A stretch of 64,000 nucleotides of DNA, taken from NCBI GenBank assembly GCA_022495005.1, contig JAGYXB010001580.1:868001-932000 (forward strand). The letters run 5' to 3'. The position numbers were made by a program, and so were the translations under genes. Source of the DNA: Rhyacophila brunnea. Taxonomy: Eukaryota > Arthropoda > Insecta > Trichoptera > Rhyacophilidae. Numbering within the stretch: the first letter of the stretch is position 1; the number at the start of each line of letters is the position of its first letter. Below the pieces are notes generated by a model that had not been told where the DNA came from, did no database searches, and was given only the letters and a program-made list of their open reading frames with translations. Below are positions 11,830 through 23,500 of this stretch, one piece after another.

Positions 11830-13052
11830 GTTTTTGTTTTGTATTCGACGACCACATATGGCTCCATCTGACAGTAGGCATGGTATACACATAAGGGTTT
11901 CTTCAACATTCGGTTGCTGTTGCAACCTCCATATTTAATCGTCACTGTAACCCCTGTGCCTATCGTATAATGTATTAATAATTAATTACTACATTCATAT
12001 TATGTGTTAATATTTACTTTACTTATTCTAAGGTAATAATCATGTCGTATTTTTATCATTGAGTAAAGATTTATCCCATCTTATATACGCCCCAATATCT
12101 CTTCTCTGCCTTTCCGTTATGACTGCGGATCGTTACTACTACAAAATGCAGATACACAAAAACCACGTATCCAAATAAGTAGTTCCCAATATAAAAAATA
12201 TTAATTATTTATATTTATTAAATTATAGTTTAAGAAGTTCTGGTAAATAAATGCATTTCAAGATGTAGATTCTAAGAAATGCATTTATTTTGTTTGTATA
12301 TTTATCTGTGTCGCTCAATATTTTTTCCCGGTTAGTCAATAACTCTGTCATCCATAGTTTTTCTGATAAGTGAGTGACTGCCTAAGTACGTTGTTACTTG
12401 CATATTATTATTATTTGCTCTCAATCGTTTATCGGAAATTAATCTATAACTGGTTTAGCGATGAGGGGCACTCAATAACACGTCTGCACGAGTTTATTAA
12501 TATAGTATTAAGTCATATGAATTGATATTTTAGTAGTACCTGTATTTATGAATTGACTGCGAAAAAGACTATTTTTTCCATCTTGTTCTACCCGCGCCTT
12601 CACCTACCGAAGGTCGGTCACCATCGGGGCTATCTTCACTCCATTTGCTTCGCTGTCGGGATAATTCGATGGAGCTGCACTATTAACAATCACAAAAGTT
12701 CTTTAGCGTGATGCACACTTGATCTTCCCCTGGATCATAGAGAGAATAACGATGTTCATAATGTGGCCGAGTTACTTTATTTTTCTAATTTTAATACTAC
12801 GCCGTTAACGCATTCGCTGCTGAATAGATAATGAGATTTTAATTGCCCCCTTCAAAATGCACGTTAATTACATCGATCGGCCGCCTGGTCATTACGCGCC
12901 GTGTGCGTCTTCCGCGTCCAAAGTATTAAGCTGAGGTCTAAAGATGAAGTCTCGTTTCGAGAAATACACTCCTTGCTATCTCAATTATTCTTATTCTAAT
13001 TTCTTGAGACTGAATCCATAAGTATCTCATTGGTCCATGTTATTAGAGCTTT
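11830..13052. other. Interval with a small hairpin and a possible regulatory block
   Basis: Mostly AT-rich without coding. A perfect 15-bp inverted repeat AAATAAATGCATTTC (12245-12259 and 12276-12290) is separated by 16 bases. The block at 12800-12925 is unique and GC-richer, with a homeodomain-type word GTTAATTACATCGATCGG. It could be an enhancer, by inference only. Confidence 0.35.
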
Positions 13053-13145
13053 ATGTTAAGTCGCGCGATGAACTGGTTGGCTGTTAATTTGGAATTCGTG
13101 TTTGGAATCGTTTTGGCTTTACTGAGGTTCAATTTCTATCCAAAG
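13053..13145 (+). CDS. Possible short first coding exon ending at a splice donor
   Basis: From ATG 13053, or the in-frame ATG at 13068, an open frame runs to AAG at 13145 and meets GTAAGC in phase 0. The 31 codons include a hydrophobic stretch (LEFVFGIVLALLRF) that could be a signal peptide or membrane segment. An in-frame stop lies just upstream at 13044. I do not recognise the peptide and have no matching downstream exon; ORF and donor may coincide by chance. Confidence 0.15.
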
Positions 13146-13714
13146 GTAAGCAACATATCTCGTTAACTTTCTCTATTCTTTGCAACCCATATAAGTCATA
13201 AATGAGTACTGTAACAATGGCATACATAAACGTATTGTTAATATCTTCTTCTTGGTCTTTCTGGCGCAATGTGGATATTGTCCTCTGTCATCTGCTTCCA
13301 TCCAGGTCTGTCCAAAGCCGCCATTATCCAGTTTTGAATGTCCAATGTCTTTATATTCAACTCGGTACTATTACCACATCTTCGTTTTCCTTCCGGCTTC
13401 CCGAACGTCAGTTACTTCATCATGCCTGACGATGCACCACCACTTTTTCAATACACCATAAGTACATGACAGGCTTACTTCTTTATAATATGTCTACCAT
13501 TAACTACAATGGCCACTGATTTATTTATCAGACGCTCTTTGAAAATAGCACGAAAATATAAAATGTCTCCATATTAGAGATAAAATAAGGGTTGAACATA
13601 GTCTAAGGGTTGAACGATCGGCTCTCCAAAATATGTCATCAGAGAGTTCTGCAGTAGTTTATCTGTATAACACCAGACCGTGTCAAATTAAAAAAAGCAC
13701 TTGCAATTATTGTA

Positions 13715-13865
13715 ATCGCCCGCGATTGCCGAATGGTAAAGTGTCCCGGGTCTGGCAAATTCACATATTGTTTTTCTATGTATGTTTGAACATATCATTA
13801 CTCTGAGGTTTGAACTCAGTGTATGGGACTATGTTGGGCAAGTGGCCAACATCAATAATTTTTCA
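13715..13865 (+). mobile_element. Diverged tRNA-headed SINE (family S)
   Basis: The plus strand has GGGTCTGGCAAATTCACATA followed by TTGTTTTT, and further on TTGGGCAAGTGGCCAACATC. The full SINE at 25365-25623 (minus) has GGGTCTGGCAAG, TTGTTTTTCAA and TTGAGCAAGTGGCTGACATC in the same order. The box-B region is lost and the copy is old. Confidence 0.5.
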
Positions 13866-13996
13866 TAAAAACAATAAATCTCTGCCAATATAACCTCTAC
13901 TCTACCGAGGCCAATATTATAAACTTCGCCGTCGATTTGCAGTCGATTCGAATCTTTTAAATACAAAAATATAATTTTGTTCACAACACATCGATC

Positions 13997-14527
13997 CAGT
14001 GGCGAAGGATGGAGGTAGGCTGTTAAGATCCGATATAAATAGTGCATACTAAACATTGTCAGTTATTCATTGAACTAAGACTACAATTTACATAATATTA
14101 TGGTGTTGGTTAGTTTTTACAATTCAATTAAACCTTGCAAAAACCAAGCCATAATAGATTATAGTAAAAAAATACTGGTCTGTTTATAAAATATCTATAA
14201 TTATTATGACATTAAACCACACATAACTTTGGTTATTTTATAGATATCATAATATTTTTATGTATTATGGCATAGTCTAAGCAGTGCTTAATTAAGTGTA
14301 ATGGGTATGTATTCTTAATTCAACGAAAACAAATAAGTATGAATAAAAAAGTGTGCATAATTTTTTCGGATCTCCCAAAGCATATCAAAACTATTATGGT
14401 TTGATTTAGGCAGGGTTTAATTGTTTTTTTTTAATTAATCAATAAAAACAAATACGTATGAGTGACAAAGTTTAATGTGCATTATTTATGTCGTATCTTA
14501 ACAGCCTATCTCCACGCTTCCCCACTG
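13997..14527. mobile_element. Palindromic hAT MITE, TIR CAGTGGCGAAGG (family P)
   Basis: The ends are CAGTGGCGAAGGATGGAGGT and the reverse complement of a right end closing in CTTCCCCACTG. The inverted repeat continues inwards (GGCTGTTAAGATC against TCTTAACAGCC; CATAAATAGTGCA against GCATTATTTATG). The two halves pair over most of their length with AT-rich middle. The flanking octamers CATCGATC and GTACCTAC do not match, so the target duplication has been lost or rearranged. No coding capacity. Confidence 0.78.
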
Positions 14528-14639
14528 GTACCTACACCTAGAGCCCAAATATACATAATATAATATACTTTTATTTTTGTTGCTTTATTTTATTTCTTAT
14601 TTTATTACTTATATTGTATTATTAAATCACATTTCTCTG

Positions 14640-14755
14640 TATTTTTATTTAAAAAAATGTTAACACTTATTTTATGTCATGTCGTGAACGCTTTGAATTT
14701 GTAATTTGTTATGTTCATTATATGTGAAATAAATAAATTTGATTTGATTTGCATA
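14640..14755 (+). mobile_element. 3' end of a non-LTR retrotransposon
   Basis: The stretch includes ATGTCATGTCGTGAACGC and ends in AAATAAATAAATTTGATTTG. The LINE remnant near 34640-34705 has ATGTCATGTTGTGAACG and an AAATAAATAAA tail in the same arrangement. This is probably a 5'-truncated 3' UTR copy of the same Jockey-like family. No coding remains. Confidence 0.4.
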
Positions 14756-14974
14756 TAATGAGGGCGCTAAAAAGAGAACAAGTTTTATAAAAGTACCCAA
14801 TAAAGTTATATATAACAATTAAGTTCCACTAAATAATAACTAGGTACTATATGGCGTTGTAAAATTATTAACGAATTTATAAACGATCGTATATATTCAA
14901 TATTACTTATTACCTATTTATTATGGGCTTATTATATGCTGTGCGGTTGTAAATACCTCGCAATGTTCTCGCTT

Positions 14975-15240
14975 TTGTGGAGCCATAAAAGTGAAAATCT
15001 AATAACAATCGCTCGATTCACGTATCTACGTTGGAAATTAATCGACGGCGGTTTCACCCTCTGGCATTATCGTGATGATAACGTAACGCTTGTAACGCAG
15101 CGCCGGCTTCGTAATCTAATAAGGCCCTAATTGGCTCGATTGTATCGTGGCATTTTTACGTCTTTCCTCTTTCCCATTTTCGACTTCTATTAATCAGTTT
15201 ATTTGATTGGGTTGTATTGTAATGCGACCAATTTTCTCCG
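14975..15240. promoter_or_regulatory. Candidate unique regulatory block
   Basis: A non-repetitive, GC-richer island with many mixed words (GAAATTAATCGACGG, CCTAATTGGCTCG, TTAATCAGTTTATTTG) between transposon copies. The TAAT-core and ATCGA-type words suit homeodomain or related factors. This is inference from composition only. The open frame at 14936-15130 shows no protein similarity I recognise. Confidence 0.2.
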
Positions 15241-15284
15241 AAAGTACTTGTGTCATTTTGTTATCGTTTAGTTTGTGTAGTATC

Positions 15285-15517
15285 TTTTTTTTTTTTTTTT
15301 TTTTCGACCATGTCCGATCCTGATAGGATCATATGGGCCTCCACAGAGTGGAGGTTTGTATTGACAGATTTTGTTTTTTACGAGAAATGGATGTCAGCCA
15401 CTTGCTCAACCTATTAGGTCCATACCCTGACACACACAAATTGAAAAACAATTTTTGTACTTGCCAGACCCAGGATTCGAACCTGGGACCCACGGCTTTG
15501 TAGTCCAACGCTTATGC
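15285..15517 (-). mobile_element. tRNA-headed SINE (family S), head cut by a hAT insertion
   Basis: On the minus strand a tRNA-like head carries box B GGTTCGAATCC within CCCAGGTTCGAATCCTGGGT, a near-perfect T-arm. The body is shared with the copy at 25365-25623, and a poly(A) tail appears as a T run at 15285-15304 on the plus strand. The 5' head stops inside the A-box region, exactly where the CAGTGG end of a hAT MITE begins. Confidence 0.85.
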
Positions 15518-16015
15518 CAGTGGCGAAGGGTGGAGGTAGGCTGGTAAGATCCGCCATAAATAGTGCAGACTAAACTTTGTCAGTCTTACATTTTTGTTTT
15601 CATTGAACTAAGACTACATTTACAGATGTTAGTTAGTTTTTAAAATTCAATTAAACCCTGCGAAACCAAACCATAATAGATAATAGTCAAAAAATACTCG
15701 TATATCTATAAAATATCTAAAATTATGCCAATAAGTCATACATCACTTTGGATATTTCATAGATAGAATAATATTTTTTATCTATTATAGTTTGGTTTAG
15801 GCAGGGCTTAATGATTTTTAAATAATTAACCAACAACATGTGCGATATATATTTCTAATTCAACGAAAAGTCTACACAATTTTGTCGGATCACCCAAAAT
15901 ATATCAAAACTATTATGGCATGGTTTAGGTAGGGTTTGATTTATTTTTTTAAATTTACTAACACCATCTGTAAATTGTAGTCTTATTTCAATAAAAACAA
16001 ACACGAATCACTAAG
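15518..16015. mobile_element. Palindromic hAT MITE (family P), right end lost
   Basis: Starts CAGTGGCGAAGGGTGGAGGT directly inside the SINE. It follows family P up to the right-arm words CACCATCTGTAAATTGTAGT and AAAACAAACACG, then loses similarity before the right terminal repeat, so about the last 80 bases are missing. The target duplication can therefore not be checked. Confidence 0.7.
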
Positions 16016-16019
16016 TATA

Positions 16020-16998
16020 TATTTTTTTTAAATTTATACATGCTCGATATTATTATCAGTGGATAAGATCTTCTGCTCTTTATTTCCTTCCATTTATTCC
16101 CGGGCTTATGGTCTTGTCGATCCTATCTATGTGCTCATTATCCCATGGAGGCATTATCAATTTCTCAATTCAGTTGCTTTTAGACTCTTTTTACTGCGTA
16201 TCAAAGTAGTGTCTTTAATTATGCAGCAGTTGTTCACTCACCGTGCGGCTTCTTTTCCACAGTTTAGCGACATCTATCACGTTGCGTACTCGTATTGGCT
16301 ATTCTGCCCTTCCAAGGAAGAAGACAGTATGTTAAATTATACGATGTAAGTTTACCTAGACGTTTCGGGTAGGTATATTGATTATCTTACAATGAATTTT
16401 AGTATGTTTAACACGGGTTCTGTCAGTCGGTAAACAACAATGCGTCATCATTGAGAGACCTCTGTTTAATATTATTATGGATACAAGTTAAAATTCATTC
16501 GTATACCTATTTCCAAGCTGAGCAAGTTACAATTTATTCATTCATTACTGTACATACGACGTAAAATTGAATCCATTTCGGTTGTTCATCTGGTTAATTA
16601 CCTATTTATTTACATTACTTATTTCAATCCATTAGTCCTGATTCGGTGTCGCATCTCAACACATTCGGTATGACGTCGTCCCATTCCCCAGGGTTACCCG
16701 ATGTCGTATCCTGTGTTTATTTTTGAACATTATTTTTTTATCCTTTTATAGCGACACGAAAACATACGTAATGCGTTTCACATATAGAGGAAGAGACAAC
16801 CGTTCCCATGGATGTAACTTGCACTCATAAGCGGTAGCCAGCGTTTATTTTGGGAACCCAACCACATCTGTTTGTTAGGTGATTACTTCCCCGGGATGAA
16901 AGAAATCCTCAAGACACTAAAAGCAAGTGTCAGAGAAACATGATGCAGTATTTACACTTACCTTATCTGATTCTTTCTTTATGGCAATCATTGATTAG
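16020..16998. other. Interval without recognised gene
   Basis: The open frame at 16059-16349 (96 codons) has a more mixed composition than its surroundings but no similarity that I recognise. The rest is AT-rich and featureless. Confidence 0.35.
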
Positions 16999-17373
16999 AT
17001 AAGGCTATACTTCAGCTGAGGCATGGTCTAAAAATGTCGTGACTACGCGACGCGCAGATTGTGCAAACGATGCGTGACGAACAAAACATAATTTGTCATA
17101 AAAATTCAACATGCGTCCATTTAATGTTATGTTTATTTTTATATTAGTAATAATAATAATAATATATTCATTGACATGTTTTCTTTTTCGAGTAAATGCG
17201 TAACGTTTTTTAGTCATCTTTACACGATTTAAGAACATATTCCTCCGACGCCATCACAAAACAAATTGACGTGCTCACAGCTTGAATATCGCTATCCGAT
17301 TGGCAACTAGTGCGAAATTACATCCCACCTATTGTTGAAAATTATTTGCCGTTTCACTGGTGTATGCTCTTAA
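16999..17373 (+). mobile_element. TTAA-flanked MITE (family T, copy 1)
   Basis: Left end ATAAGGCTATACTTCAGCTG, right end GTTTCACTGGTGTATGCTCTTAA, forming an imperfect terminal inverted repeat of about 18 bases. The interior shares GAGGCATGGTCTAAAAA, TTGTCATAAAAAT and CATCTTTACACGATTT with the other copies. No coding capacity. The TTAA edges would fit a piggyBac-type target, but the termini do not look like canonical piggyBac ends, so the superfamily is open. Confidence 0.8.
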
Positions 17374-18130
17374 ATGACAATGAAATTTAAATGAATTTCC
17401 CCACACATTTTCTTCGGGGTACGTTGCCAATCGAATACTTGTCGACCCGAAGAGCTATTATTTAATTAAACATTTATATTTACTTCAAGGGCCATTTACA
17501 ATCATTGTATACGACTATGAGTAAATCGGTATAGGTACATTGCACCGCCAGCAGAACATCGATTGCGCCACTTCCCTCGGTCCATTGCTACGTTCCGCGC
17601 CCCTGTTACGTGCCCTTTTTCGGCATCGTTTAAAGCCCACTAGTCATGTCTTGACCCGAAACTAAACTTCGTAGTTATCGAAGAAGAAGAAGTAGTTATC
17701 GTAGTTAGTTATTGCTCATGCTTCGAATCCAATATGGTAAACTGTTTGTAGAAAATTATGGTTATTGCATATTGAAATAAACGTTAACCATTTGAACGAA
17801 ATATGCAATCGAAAATTGTGAACAGGTTGGCGCATTGCATTTTAAAATAATCAATAGAAAGTACTTACTACCATCGTAATTCTCAATTCAGTGCTACGGC
17901 CTGAGCGTCATCGCTTCAGGTTGGGTTACGTGTAAATTGTACGTATGCAGTGCACTGAATATAATTATAATCACAGTGTGCTTCTGTACCAAGTTAGCAA
18001 TATAGCATTGAGATAAAATAACACGCTGTACATGTACATTCGTTATTTCGATTTAACGTAATGTCGACATTCTATGAATTTGAGCCAGTCTGACTTAATT
18101 GAGTGGAGACAACGTGGAGTGGCCATCTAG
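17374..18130. other. Interval without recognised gene
   Basis: Unique AT-rich sequence with no convincing coding, repeat or RNA gene. Confidence 0.45.
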
Positions 18131-18180
18131 CAGTGGCTAAGAGTGGAGGTAGGCTGTGGAAAACCGGCATAAATAGTACA
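18131..18180. mobile_element. Left-end fragment of family P hAT MITE
   Basis: CAGTGGCTAAGAGTGGAGGT then AGGCTGTGG and GGCATAAATAGTACA match the left 50 bases of family P. The similarity then fades; a weak trace (GCAGACTAAA near 18222) suggests an insertion or rearrangement. Confidence 0.6.
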
Positions 18181-18240
18181 CTATCCAGCAGTAGATCGAG
18201 AGTGATGGATAGTGATGAATGCAGACTAAATATTTACTTT

Positions 18241-21200
18241 CACTTGAATTGACGTATTGAGAATAATATATTATTTAATAGCCGTATAATAATATTTAAT
18301 ATAATATGATGAACCCAAAATCCATTACTATGTATGTTGTCCACGAGGGAACAAAAAAAGTATTGCCCACAATGATAAAACCATACCCGCGAAAGCTGAA
18401 TTTTTTAATTAGCGAATGAAGCAGACATGCCATAAAGTTCTATTGACGACACATGGTCTGCGATTTGCCACTTCCGTTTATTTTGTGAACATCTGTTTGC
18501 TATGTAGTATAGACATAGGCTACCCAGTGCGCATTGCATTCATGTGTACAAATGTAACTTATCTATAATAATAATTAATAATATGTATTTATAAGTTTAA
18601 TTCAGGTAGCGTACGTAAGTACGTAAAAACGAAAAATTTTAACTAAAGTTTAATATTATACTACAGGTACCTACATAGACTAGGCAATCTTTGTTTAATT
18701 AAATACATCTGAAGTAAAAATTCGAGTGTGTCAGCATTTTTCTATAATATAAGGTGTCAGCTTTACGGAAATGAGGTATGAAGCCTCCTATTGACTAGTA
18801 GAGTACACCTTTCCGATCCTGCGTTGTTGGATTACATTTCTGAATTTAGTTTGATGTCATCCAACCACCATGTTCAATTATTTTGCTACTTATATTAAAA
18901 TAAATAATTATTACCCCATATTCTGCAATGAGATTTTGATTTAATTCAACTCACAATGCAAGGAAACTTATTGGGCAGCATAAGCTTGGGTGGAAGGCGA
19001 CTCCTTTGGCTTTGCAACCTACGTACGTGGGGTGGATCAATGTCCATGGTGTTGGGGATCTGATGCGACTGGCCCAGGATAACGGGGTGCTCTGCAGTCT
19101 GCAAGTGGTCGCCAATCTTCGGTAGAAGACGAATTCTGTATAGTATAAGTGGCTCTACACTCTCTACAGTCTTTGATATATAATTATTGTTGATATTTCT
19201 GCAAATACATTTCCATACCTAACGAAAAATAAATACCAATTGATAATGTCCGTTAGGTCGAAATCGTTTTTGTGTATACTTTTTAGAATAATACCGATAA
19301 ACCTGTAATAAAGTAAGTACTAAACATTTTAAAAAGTTGTTTGTTATTTCTATTATAGAAATATTATACTTACTTACAAAATGTACTTACTAAAAAAAGT
19401 ATAATTTGCATATTACAATGATCATTGCCACAACAAAATTGCGACATTGAACAGGTATTTATAAAAATGGATTTTTAAAACATGTGAAAACGTGTCTAGC
19501 ACCATTATTATGATATTTTTGATAAGCAGTATTGTAAAACGATAGAATACTTACAAACAACTTTATATTGATTGAAATGTGAGTTGAGGTTTTTCATTCG
19601 AATGGGCGCAATATTGGTTGTCGCTTTATCTATATTTATTTGTGTAGTTATTAATATTGTTAGAAAGAGCGAATCCATAAAGCAAACAATATTTAAGATC
19701 CCATTTGGGGCAAAACGGACGAAAGGTAAATAATACGAGAGGGACTGATCTGTTTGTTTCGGCAAACACAGCTTTGGACGCGCACCCTTATTGAATTACA
19801 TTTACCGATTTACAACCCCTCCTCCGTGTCCAGTGGATAGAGTTGATGGACGTCTATTCATCGGTTGTTTGCGAGGGGTGACTTGGCTTGGCTTTATACT
19901 ACCTACTGCTGCGACAGAAATGCAGCGTTTCAATACTTGTAATGCACAAAATGCATTCAGTTTTACATTTTGTGCTGCGGAGGGGTGCATTTTTGTATTT
20001 TTATTGAATAATTAGTATAGACAGTATAGACATAGACTATATTATTGCGTATTGCCTTGCAACACTTAATAGCATTTACGCAATATTTTTAGTGAAAATT
20101 AATACTATCAACTGATGGTACCTACTTGTCGATTTAAGTTTTGTTCTTTTACATAAAGTCATAAACGGTGTTTTCTATAAGCGGCGTTTTCTATAAATTC
20201 GTGTATTTGATCTACGGTGATCAACTGTGGCAATCTGTAGCAATAGTACCTACATTAATTGCCAATTGGGGAATGTGTCTGAAGATGCCTGAAGATGCCG
20301 AAAGGCGAAACCTTAAGGTTTAGATCAATTAGTTTTTGGTGTGGTTGAATTGTTACTTGATAGCCATAGAAAAAAATCATTTCTGTATTATTAGTACTTA
20401 GGTATATTGTAAAATGACAGCTATGAATTATTTTTTTATATTCGAGCATTGGCAATTAACCTACCGATCCTAGAGCTAAATCGTCCAACGCGGACGACAC
20501 GGCTACCGTGTCCCCGTTACACGGCCATTAGATGCAATTAGCATGTTATTTAAATTTCGTAATTAAAAATTAATTAAAAGGTTCGCAGTGATTGTGCTAT
20601 CTGAAGCTCTCGCTCGGAATGCGATGGATGTTGGTTTTGAGGCTGTTCTAAATTATGTATATTCTTGTTATATAATACCTATGCCTATTCATAAGTTTAA
20701 AAATATCTTAAATTATTGTAATAGTAAATAATTAGTGTTATCCTCAAATCAACTAATGCAACACAGTCTAAAGATGGAATGGTTATTCGCTGTGTCGTCT
20801 ACACGTCTAAGAGGCACTCACCCATTCACCCATTCTCTCGGCAGAACCCACAAATCAACCGTTGCCAGCCAGTGCCACCATTATTTATATAGTTAGTGAA
20901 AAATAGAAGACCAACAACAAAATATTCTCATAAATAACCCTGCCCGTATAAATGGGTCTGCCAAGGTCCGCTCGCACAATTTTTTTCTTTCGTAAACATA
21001 TTAAAGTATAATATAATTAATGAATGTGGCTGTAAAATTAACGCTAACCTATAATTGCATCATTGAAAGTTTACCATTATGTTTTATACCTATAGCTTTT
21101 TGACATATTCTGCTAACGCTTCTAATCCTGTCTCGTCAAGTATTTATTGATTAATATTATTAATAATACTTTATAATTCTATTGAAAAATACGTATGATA

Positions 21201-21393
21201 ATATGTAGTTGACCTGCTAATAAACTCTATTTATAAAGGAATAAAGGTGGTTATTAGAGTACATAATATATGCTTCATAACTTTGCACTCCGGCGCTAGG
21301 ATGAAAATAATTTACCTACCTAATATATTCTAAAATTATATTTTTTACATAATGTAGGTATTATATATTTAATTATTTATTACTAGATAGGTA
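18241..21393. other. Long interval without recognised gene
   Basis: No transposon ends or coding regions were identified. About 18970-19140 is GC-richer and looks like old coding-type repeat DNA that I cannot assign. A short direct repeat of GTTTTCTATAA occurs near 20170 and 20186. A possible regulatory block at 20460-20600 is listed separately. Confidence 0.35.
20460..20600. promoter_or_regulatory. Candidate homeodomain/POU-rich cis-regulatory block
   Basis: After a GC-rich stretch with ACGGCTACCGTGTCCCCGTT comes a dense run of TAAT-core words: GATGCAATTAGCATG (nearly palindromic, octamer-like), ATTTAAATTTCGTAATTA and AAATTAATTAAAAGG. This density in unique sequence is what enhancers bound by homeodomain or POU proteins look like. 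AT-rich DNA also produces such words by chance, so confidence is low. Confidence 0.25.
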
Positions 21394-21401
21394 CATTAAT
21401 A

Positions 21402-22180
21402 CAGCGATTTCCAAACTGGGAGGCGCGGACTGCTGCAAAGGGAGGCGCGAAAAGTTTAACACAATAATGTAGCCACAGGTTTGCAGTTTGCAAGTGCATA
21501 GTTTATAAAACGGCAGTTAGTTATAAACTACATAAAAAACAGTCCTTTAAAAGTTAGGTTGTTTACAAACCTGTATGAAGATAATTGAAAACTAATTTTA
21601 TTATGAGTAGGTAGGAACCTCATTTCTATATTGTATTATTGTGCATGGCCCCCACAACAAGAGACCAGTTAAGTGAGATAAACACGCACCACAACTTCGT
21701 TCTATTAGTAAAAAAAGTTTAAAGGCGCTGTTTCGGTTACAGAGTATTATCATTTTATAATATAATATGTGCTGTGTGATACAATTTGATGTGATTGTGT
21801 GGTGTGTGTGATTGATGATAATTCACATGTAGAATTTTATTTTATAATTATTTGTAGTGTATTTCCTGACTAAAAAAATGATTATATGGAAACAAAAACC
21901 TTTGTTCAATTTTGGTTGAATCGAACTGAAGACTAATATAAATACTTTGTAAAGAAACGCAATCTGAGTAGGTACTGCTGCCATTCGTAACATCATATTA
22001 TATTGTATGCGAAACGGAATTTTCTGCATTAGATGCAATGAAATCCATATATCGAGCCCGTTTAGTAGAAAAAAGCACTTTGTGTAAAAATGTTTTTAAT
22101 GAAATAAAGGGGGGGGGGAGGCGCCAATATTTGATTGTTTTAAAAGGGAGGCGTAGTAACGTAAAGTTTGAAAACCACTG
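21402..22180. mobile_element. hAT-type (Charlie-like) element with perfect 8-bp duplication
   Basis: The left end reads CAGCGATTTCCAAACTGGGA and the right end reverse-complements to CAGTGGTTTTCAAACTTTAC, the familiar hAT/Charlie-style terminus. The flanks are perfect CATTAATA duplications (21394-21401 and 22181-22188). GGGAGGCGC words sit inside both ends, and a run of nine G lies near 22110. The interior has no transposase. Confidence 0.9.
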
Positions 22181-22188
22181 CATTAATA

Positions 22189-23139
22189 CAAGTGAATATC
22201 ATTTCATCTAAATTTATGCGATGTAATCAGGCAAAGAGGCGTATCAATGTAGTAAAAAGTGCAGAGTTATAAAACGTATCCTCTACACATGTGTACGTCA
22301 AATGTGTTCGACATAGTTTGTGAAATGTATCCACTTTCATATTTTATATCTTAACCATCTTCGTAGCAGAGGGTCCTCATAGTCAAAAGAAAGCACTTTG
22401 TTCTTTACTCCCTTCAATTTTTGTGATCTTTTCCTGGATACCCATCAGAGAAACCTCATTCATTTCAAATGAAATTTAAATGCGTGAATTTCCAAAAAGG
22501 TTATTGCACCCACACCCATCATCCACCCCGTAAAATCCCGATTTACTGCTCCCGAAAATTCTTTCCTAATTAGTCGGGAGGCAAATAAATCGGCGGACCC
22601 CTCCGAGAATGTGTGGAGAGGGCCGCCCGTTTATTTATCGTCGGAACACCAAAGGAGGAAGAAATTTGATAGAGCCACGTGTAATCTGGGCGGCCCGTGT
22701 AAACAGGAGGTATTTCTGGCCGATTTGGGAATAGTTGATAATGCGCAGTCTGTTAAATTTATGGTCTTACTTGGAAATGGAAACGTCGAGGTTTGTTTGT
22801 ATTGGATTCATTTGGTGCTGTCGTAAATAATCTGCGTTACATCTTGTCTTCATTAACAGTTGAAATCTAGATAATTAAAAAATTCGTTAATATATACCTA
22901 CGGTTTTAGTTTGATATCGTGGCCAAGTACCACATTTAAAAATCTTCATCCATGTTAAAACGACTTCTTTAATCCAGTGACTTTTAACCGTGTCTGAGAT
23001 ATTTGGAGAGTTTGTATTACATTAGTTTTGGACTAAATAATAACTAAAAACTGGCATAAAAATATGCGTAGATATCCAATAAATACTACCTTTTTATGAT
23101 TTTACCTTGGCTTTGTCTGCGGTTCGTCGTCATATCGCC
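22189..23139. other. Interval with a unique GC-rich block, no gene
   Basis: The stretch at 22495-22760 is unique and mixed in composition, with GCAAATAAATCGGCGG and CCGTTTATTTATCGTCGG (forkhead/Hox-type cores in opposite settings) and GATAGAGCCACGTG. It overlaps a 71-codon frame of no recognised family. Possible enhancer; the rest is AT-rich. Confidence 0.3.
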
Positions 23140-23144
23140 TCTTC

Positions 23145-23500
23145 TCATTTATTTATTTAGAAAAGAGTATTATGGCATTACAGCGATTGGCCAATGCGAC
23201 ATAATACACAATAAATACGAATTATAAAAATGACTTAATTACAAATAACACCAATATAACAAGAAAGTATGTGCTAATGTAGATATTAAAGTAAAATGAT
23301 AAATACAATTATAAATTTAACCTATTTAACACGTCCACAAACATGATATAGTTAATAAAAAATAAATCAACCTTCATGTTGCTATCAAATAAGTTAATCG
23401 CATGATACACAGCATCATGAAACATCACATCCGTCCTGCGACAATGTATCGTGAAGATCGTAGAGTTACGAGTGATATTGGTGGGAACATGAAAATTCAT
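23145..23500 (-). mobile_element. C-terminal and 3' UTR remnant of a Jockey/R1-like LINE
   Basis: The minus-strand frame from 23500 reads MNFHVPTNITRNSTIFTI then HAINLFDSN. This matches the general pattern of the last coding segment of Jockey- and R1-like elements (hydrophobic-VP, R/S-rich, a short spacer, then NLF/LFN). It is followed downstream by an A/T-rich UTR ending in CTAAATAAATAAA. The rest of the element is missing. Confidence 0.45.

Noticed and set aside
10974..11925. Two long minus-strand frames (162 and 149 codons)
   Set aside because: They are antisense shadows of the LINE reverse-transcriptase ORF.
16059..16349. 96-codon frame with more balanced composition
   Set aside because: Considered as a LINE or gene fragment, but neither strand gave a recognisable motif.
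16930..16985. Minus-strand ATG with ten codons reaching a good donor (GATAAG/GTAAGTGT)
   Set aside because: Too short, next to a MITE end, and no exon partner; short ATG-donor coincidences are expected.
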